The notes under the pieces are model-generated. The model saw nothing but the letters and a program-made list of their open reading frames with translations, searched no databases and was not told the DNA's origin. Of a stretch of DNA of 64,000 nucleotides, positions 57,310 to 64,000 are shown one piece after another. The first letter of the stretch is position 1. The number at the start of each line of letters is the position of its first letter. The position numbers were made by a program, and so were the translations under genes. The stretch spans positions 41,585,001 through 41,649,000 of the forward strand of contig NC_060214.1 in the NCBI RefSeq assembly GCF_021130785.1, read 5' to 3'. The stretch comes from Homalodisca vitripennis. Its lineage: Eukaryota > Arthropoda > Insecta > Hemiptera > Cicadellidae.

Positions 57310-58764
57310 TATTTTATTTGATTGTAACTTTAACAAATTTCTGTTTTAATTTGAAGGTTCAGGATTTCGAATTTTATAAGGACTTAAATTGAAAGAATAA
57401 ATATGATAATAATATATCTATTATAGATATTTAAATAAACTCATTAATCAATCAACAATACCAAATTTAAAATAATTAATTATAAAGTTATTTATAACTG
57501 ACGGACAGCATACAGTCCAGACTCGAGAGAATGAATCAAAGCGATGTCACTGCACAGGGGCAAAGAGCATAAACACGAGTGTGTCCGAACTAACGAAGGT
57601 GAAACAATGACGAGGAACTCAATATCGGCAATTCCTGTCATATCGCAGCGTGTCATCTGAAACAAAGAGAATAGGAAAGTGATGGTCGGTACGAGGAGGT
57701 GCGAAGGGAAAACACCTCCAATCTTATGTTTTTGTCCTTCACCTCAATCTCATGGTGTGTGTATAGAATTTGATAGGTTGAAAATCTTTTGTTGTTAAAA
57801 TCCTTTTAGGTTCCCTAGTCAATTAGCTTTTTTAAATAGGTAACGAAAGTGGTCTAACCTCTTTCAAAGTCTCTTTTCACGGTCGGTCTGCCAATTTTAA
57901 TTATGAAGCTTAAAAAAGTTTTTTTTAGGATCTTTCTTTACACCTGAAGAGGGGGGTTAGATGTCAATCTCTAAAACGTAGTACTTTTTGAAACTTATAG
58001 CGTAACAAATGTTCGAAATCCTATTAACCTTTTAAATATTTTATCGTCAATAACAAGCTTTAAACAAAGTACAGATGAAGTTGTGGTTCAACCGTATTCG
58101 ATAAAGCAATAAAATCAAAGTAGAAATTTGTTTTATTGTTGAATGTGCAATAATGAAGTTCAGACACCAATTTACTAGCTTTGCATTTCTTGCATTTGTA
58201 TCAACGTCAATGAACTCAATTTGTTATTTCCTGAGCTGGAATTTCAGATGTAAAACACAGTGAGATATTTTGTAAATTGAGATAGACCAGTGAATGCTGC
58301 ATAGTTTTATTTTCAATTGTGAACGACTGTCTGAAAGGAGCTGTAAAATGCATTTCCAGGTTACATATTAAAAATACCTCTTTACTGAACTGCATTCTAT
58401 TGCTTTAGTATAGGTTTTTTTACCAATATCCTTACTTGTAAATCTAGAATCAATTGTTTAAGTTGTATTCTGTTCATGTAGTCCCTAAATGTTTCATTTA
58501 ACTTTGGCAATAGTATTGACGAAATATATGATCCAATTTAATGAGTTTATAAAAAATTCTTATAACTACTTTTATTTTTTATATCCCATCTAAACAAATT
58601 AATTTAACCTGGGACATCTCAACGGTATAATTATGGCAGTATAGCCTGCCCACACATTGCATTTAAAACAAATTGAGCAATAAAACTAGTTTAGTTTTAC
58701 AATATTTTATTTCCAACATTGACGCAACCTTGAGTTTAATAACTATGTATGGCACTCTACGGGA

Positions 58765-59150
58765 TATAACTGAGCATTAGTGAAAATTTTACGTTGATCT
58801 TATGGGTAACTGAAATGGCAACGAGAATAAGTAAATTTGTAAACAAACTAAGAACAATAATTGGATATTTTAACATGTGAGGTGTAACACATATATTTTA
58901 ATAGGATGAGCGATATGCTAAAATGTACATGCAACCTTAGAGAAACCAGTTATTTGACACAAATCGATACAACGTAATCCTTCCTATCTTGTAAGTAAGG
59001 AAGGATAGGTTTCAATGTCAGTAATGCAAATCTCATCCGTAGAAATAAAGTTCACGCCTAATAAATATCAAGTCAATAGCCTCATTACTTCTTGAGATAT
59101 CATAGCGAAACATACAGACGTACATATAAACAAATACGAGAATCGTACAA
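58765..59150 (+). repeat. Composite dispersed repeat, best copy (modules A-B-C)
   Basis: The three modules found singly elsewhere occur here in order. A is at 58,765-58,870 (TGAGCATTAGTGAAAAT, ATGGCAACGAGAATAAGTAA). B is at 58,925-58,985 (CATGCAACCTTAGAGAAACC). C is at 59,065-59,130 (AATATCAAGTCAATAGCCTC, then ACAGACGTACATATAAACAA). No coding sequence is present. The length of about 350-390 bp would suit a SINE or a small non-autonomous element, but I see neither A/B boxes nor terminal repeats. Confidence 0.55.
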
Positions 59151-59259
59151 ACCTGTAGAGAAATTAATGTTCAAGATAAATAGTGGAAAGCTAAGCTTTG
59201 CTAGAGCTTAAACAAATTAAAGAAGGATTACACTACAATTGAACCGATGTCGCTTTATG

Positions 59260-59345
59260 AAAAATGAAGCTTTATACAATGTTTTTAAGTCTATAGATGA
59301 AATCCTTATCCATTTATTATGTGGACGGACACTCAAAAAAAGGAT
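59260..59345 (+). repeat. Dispersed repeat, module C copy
   Basis: AATGAAGCTTTATACAATGT, TTTTAAGTCTATAGATGAA, and ATTATGTGGACGGACACTC. Confidence 0.4.
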
Positions 59346-60239
59346 TTCGTTAGCTGTTACCTGATAGTATTTTCCAACGGTTAGCTTATTAAAAAAAGTG
59401 TTCTATCATTAGGGAACGATGTTAACGATGTCAGGGAACTGGATCTAATCCAATTAATTAACAAGCTGATCCCCATTCAGTAAACTAAAACATTAATCAC
59501 CTGTTGATTAAATAACTTCTCTATGCTGTGACTAATTAAAATGGTTTATGCTGTAACAACAGTTACCTTGCAGGCTCATAAGTATTTTATATCTTTTGTA
59601 TACCTCAATACTGCACTCCTTTGTAATATAATTACATTTTTAAAGTTGTCAAGAGATTCTGTTTTTTTTAACTAGCTAAATTCTGTAAAGTAAGTTATTG
59701 CAGTAGTGATTATTAAAATGCACTAAGAAACTTTTCTCGTTGACCAATTTTAGTATACGAAATTCTGTTATTTGCAAGGAGTTGCAAAGTAGTTGTTTGT
59801 GAAATAAAATTTCATGATAGAGTTAGGCATACCACGTTATAGCTTGGTTTAACGTAACATTTTAAGTCCGTAGCTTAATTCATTTGGTTTTATCACAAAT
59901 TTGTTTTTCTGCGAATTTTTCCTTGCCATTATTGTTACCCCTAAAACCAGTGTAAAACCTTTTAGTAACGCTTAGCTACATTTTAAGTAATTACATGTAT
60001 CTTCGAAATCGGTATTTTTATATAAGAATGAAGCATAATTAAATAATCGATTATATTTGTCAGTTTGTTTGTAAGATTTCGGGCGAAGTGAAAATCTTCT
60101 AGTTCCTCTAGGCATAGGTGTCAACTAACGCTTAACGGTGAAATAACGGAGATAGAGAGGGGAAATAGCTTCTTGAATGTATGTCTGTCTATCTGTACAC
60201 AGGACATATAAAAAATATAATGAGCTGTATATTTTAAGT

Positions 60240-60295
60240 TTTTCATCCAACTCAGTGAAACGTTATGTGAAACGCAGCGTGGCAGTCTCATGTCT
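60240..60295 (+). repeat. Dispersed repeat, module B copy
   Basis: CATCCAACTCAGTGAAACGT, then ATGTGAAACGCAGCGTGGCA, diverged from the 2.3-kb copy. Confidence 0.4.
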
Positions 60296-61924
60296 TTTTT
60301 TAGACAAATTCTTTGATGACTGTTACGTAAAAAGGCATTGATTAATAAAATAATGTTCTTTTCTAACAACTATACCAAAACACAGATATCAGAGTTTGAT
60401 ACCTTTTAACTCATTTTTAATTTGACCTCGTTAAAAACAAGTTACCGTGAAATTTGTACAGATTTTAAGCTCCGTATAGTGGAGCGTCTTAAAAAGAAAG
60501 TTTAACACAACATTAACGGTCGTAAGTATTATTTTGGGAAAATTAGTTATAGTAAAATTGTTAAAATTAGAGGTCCAAGTCCTTGTTATATGGAAACTTT
60601 ACATAATGAAGCAAACTTTGGGATCGTCACAGCCTGCCAACTTTTCGTCAGGAAAACAAAGCAAACTTTTATAGATTTTAATGATTTTAATTTTATTCTT
60701 ATTCAAATTTAATTTTTTATAAGCAGTCGATTCAAAGATGACTATCATATATATTTTAATAAGAGAAAGTTTCACGCTAGATCACTATTATAGACAATCT
60801 GAAGTAAATTCAGTTAGTTTTATTTTATTTTATGAAATTTCTTAAAATATCAGTTGGAAACGAAGAAGTACATTTTGTTCAATAGGGAAGTATTTATATT
60901 TATTTCATTCAGAGTTTAAGTTTTTAAACTGATTTAATCATCCCTAAAAATGTGTAATAGCTAATGAAAATATTAAGTGCACTTAAACACGACACACCGA
61001 GTTGGATGGTAAAATTTATAAGTCTGGTTTGCTTTGGGCAATGTAAAAATGTTTTCAATTCTCCAAAATGTATTTAAAAATTTAAAAAGTTAGAATATAG
61101 TGATTAATTTGTAATTAAAAATGCATAAATAATACATGTCTTTTCTATTTCAGCTACTTGAAACTGAGAAGGTGATTCCTCAAAGCACCATATTTTGATA
61201 TTGAGGGAAGATCTTTTGTCACATTGCATTACGAAAGACTAAGCGAATAACGTATCATATTAATTTCTTGTTCAAATATATATTTGGGATTGTTTCCATT
61301 CTTGCTATAAATACATGTATAACATTACAAAGTGATTAAGCAACAGTGTGATATAATTTTCCTATTAATTCGAAGTTAATTTATGTAAATGTGTGAGTAA
61401 AATCATTGTGACGAGAATAAACTAATTATGAAGATTAATTGAGTATTTCTTGAGTAAATGGATTATTGACGAAGGAATAATTTGTAGATAAACAAACAAG
61501 TTTTGAACTAAGGAAAAGAAATTTTTAAGTCTATTATTAACTCTTTATATATCTTTAAATATTGCTTTGCCTTTTCTATATTATTTATAAAATATGTGCT
61601 GAACAACGTTATAATGTCGAGAACATTAGCTCAGTGATAGATTATTGTATAAACAGTACTGATAATATATTACTAGGTAGGTGTACACCATACATAGTGA
61701 CGTATAACAGTCTTGATTCCACTTAAAAATTGTAAGATTATAGAAACATGGGTCACATTCTCATATGAGTGTGCTCCTGTTTTTTAACCTTTATTTATTT
61801 TAAGATATTCTCGCTGTACCGATAAAGTAAAATGTACAAATCTTGATTAATGCTCAGCATAATTCCATAAGTTAACTAGTATTATCACGGAACTCAATTT
61901 TTTTCTATATAGAAATTTAAGGTT

Positions 61925-61990
61925 TATAGAAAAGTTCAAAGCTTATAGGTCAAATCGTTCTCAAAATATCATATGTGGTGACAGAAATAA
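61925..61990 (+). repeat. Dispersed repeat, module C copy
   Basis: TTCAAAGCTTATAGGTCAAA, then TCGTTCTCAAAATATCATAT and GTGGTGACAGA. Confidence 0.45.
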
Positions 61991-62339
61991 ATACAAAAAC
62001 TAAAACCCTCGAATGATATTTTAAGAAACATTAAAATCAAGGAAAGATAAATAATTTTAAGTTTCGTCAGGTAAACTAAACTTTTATTATAATAGAAACC
62101 AAAATAAAAATATGAGCCTTACTAATTTCTCTTAAAAATTACTGAATATATTTTTGCTCAAGCTTTCATTCGAGAGGATGGAAAGTTTTAATTCTCTCTT
62201 TAAATTTTGCATCGAGTTTCATTATTACACAAAAAAATTTGATAGTGGAGTTCTATGATAGTGGATATTAAACCACGTGATTTGGCTAAACTTTTTGTGC
62301 ATGAATATTTGTTCTGTATGGTTGTATGCAGGGCATCTT

Positions 62340-62415
62340 GAGAATGAAATTTTCAAAATATGTGAAATGTATTCAACTTCAAAAGAAGCCTGTTTTGATA
62401 CACGTGGTGTTGCGT
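62340..62415 (+). repeat. Dispersed repeat, module B copy
   Basis: TTCAACTTCAAAAGAAGCCT, then GTTTTGATACACGTGGTGTT. An AT-rich tract with (TA)n lies 180 bp further on (62,600-62,617). Confidence 0.45.
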
Positions 62416-64000
62416 ACAATTTTATGATTTTATAGTAGTGTAGTAAGTAATGGTATTTTTGAAGGAAGCTAGAATCTTAAACTTCTGTTGGTCTGTCAGA
62501 TTTGAAAATTACTATGAAAGCAACTTCAGCGATTATGTTTCACTTATGTGTCTTGGCATACTCCTGTTTTAGAATTGTAAATACTAATATGTTATTTTAT
62601 TATATATATATATATATGACTAAGCAAATATAATGAACACCTAAATCGAACGCTTTGTTTGCTTAATATAATATAATAAAAATAATGTATTGCACATAGC
62701 TTTACTTTTATACTGTGGCGGAGTTTGACGAAAGATACAATATTGTTTTCAGTGCATAAAACCGTATTATTTTGAGCCATAAAAATATGTCATCTAAAAT
62801 TTAGAACTGTAAAAATGAGATAGATGTTAAGTGTGGCTTCATTTTTTATCAGAGAAGAAATAAATATTCCAAGCTATGAAGCAGTCGGTTAACTTTATAT
62901 TGTTTCTATTAACTGCTATTACTTTTCGTTTTATTACTTAAAATACACACTAGAGGATAAATCCAATAGTTCTGTCAAACATTACAATTTTTTTTTTTAC
63001 GAGGAAACAATACGTTTTACAGTAAACTTGTATCAATTAACAGATGAAGGTTGGTTTTCAATGTATGTGTTATAATTCTATCTGACCTACAATAGAAACT
63101 TATCATATGCCTTGCCCTCTGTAACTTCGTTTCTAGTTTTCTACTACTTAAAGTGATACAGTCGATTTTTGGGAAGGAAAGTGTATCGTTTATTTTATAT
63201 TATTACCCAATTAACTCAGTTTCACTACAGACAGAAAAGGTGAAACACAAGTTATTAGTCGCTCTACAAAGAATAAAAACCCGTTAATGTAGGAAGTAAA
63301 AAATGAGGTTTAAATAAAAACTGCTGAAGATAAAAATATGAAATGGTATGTATATGAATTTATTTTCAAGGAACGAAATGATTGTATTAATATTGATATA
63401 AGGAAATTGTACGGTACTAAACAAGACGGGTTTTTATTAATTATTTTACTTAAAGGATGTTTTTTCGCAAGAAGTGAACCTAAAATTTGATAAAAAAAGT
63501 TGTTCTACTTTTACTTTCTTCATAGTTTCTGCGATTGCCCCGACTTAACTACTCTGCAGCATTCCTCAGCCAAATGACCTATAATTAAAATTGAAAACCA
63601 TCTTAACTCTATTAAACTGTAATAGTTGTTACTATTTATCAGGCTTTACGTTAGAAACAACGCAGTAAAGAGACAAATCTAATTTTGCCCCAAAACCAGA
63701 AGAAGCTTACATATATGTAACATTATATTTACATTTTCTGGTGGATATATAGAATCGGTTGTAATAATATTTTAATTTAATTTAAATTTGCGAACAGAAA
63801 TTATGGTTTTATTTTAATTAATAAACGCTATTTAATTTTCAAATCATAATGGCTGGAGTATACATTCAAAATGAGAGTTAATATTATAATAATCATTTTA
63901 CTTTGTCGAAAATTAAATTATACAATTGAGATATGATTCAGTTAATAATTTGAAGTTCAGTTTAAATATAAAACAAAAGAAGATCCACTTAGAGAAAAGA

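Larger units (their letters stand above)
57312..64000. other. AT-rich noncoding DNA with dispersed repeats
   Basis: No supported gene over 6.7 kb. A GC-richer patch at 57,485-57,725 includes a 7-bp-stem inverted repeat (GGAGGTG 57,695 and CACCTCC 57,713). The best composite dispersed repeat lies at 58.8 kb and partial copies at 59.3, 60.2, 61.9 and 62.3 kb. A splice-acceptor-like TTTTCTATTTCAG at 61,142-61,154 is not joined to any recognisable coding sequence. Confidence 0.55.

Noticed and set aside
61142..61199. Terminal exon after a strong acceptor TTTTCTATTTCAG
   Set aside because: Only 14 codons follow before a stop, with no conserved motif and no upstream exon; such acceptor-like tracts are frequent in AT-rich DNA.

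Overview
The window looks like eukaryotic nuclear DNA from an animal, most likely an insect and possibly a hemipteran. It is AT-rich and gene-poor, with many (TA)n tracts. It carries decayed transposable elements of several superfamilies typical of arthropods: Ty3/gypsy, Tc1/mariner, Jockey/CR1-like non-LTR and Penelope-like. I found no complete host gene. All convincing coding sequence belongs to mobile elements. Three short stretches (about 5.3, 12.1 and 20.3 kb) have some exon-like character but are weakly supported. The taxonomic guess is inference.

Layout. 0-3.3 kb is AT-rich with scattered old repeats. 3.4-5.2 kb is a composite repeat: a ~180-bp tandem unit is interrupted by a block of long G-runs, and a TGAG/CAGT tail closes it. 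6.27-7.08 kb is the 3' part of a mariner element on the minus strand. It is fused directly to a 5'-truncated Ty3/gypsy element (7.08 to at least 10.9 kb) that keeps its gag zinc knuckle, protease, RT, RNase H and integrase. That element has a textbook -1 ribosomal frameshift signal between gag and pol, and is now broken by one in-frame stop and one frameshift. 14.5-16.28 kb is a 19-bp minisatellite of about 92 units, whose distal half is organised as 228-bp (12-mer) higher-order repeats.

16.3-25.1 kb is AT-rich with dispersed repeats. 25.15-26.19 kb is a badly decayed non-LTR RT. 27.33-29.21 kb is a 5'-truncated Jockey/CR1-like element with an open RT frame of about 390 codons and a repeat-rich 3' UTR. 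30.6-31.2 kb joins a tRNA-SINE-like piece to an older RT fragment. 39.5-40.6 and 47.7-49.0 kb are two same-orientation copies of a ~1.1-1.3-kb LTR-like repeat. The second has a perfect 5-bp target duplication.

51.4-52.5 kb (minus strand) hides a Penelope-like RT plus GIY-YIG remnant that no long ORF reveals. 55.93-57.31 kb is a complete-length mariner-type transposon with terminal inverted repeats and TA target duplications. Its transposase is interrupted by a single nonsense codon. The rest, to 64 kb, is AT-rich with copies of an old dispersed repeat family.

These elements do not form a pathway. Together they read as a long intergenic or intronic region that has accumulated transposons. The most unusual pieces are the higher-order minisatellite, the intact frameshift cassette in the gypsy element, the hidden Penelope copy, and the interrupted tandem/G-run block. 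I see no evidence for a novel multi-gene system.
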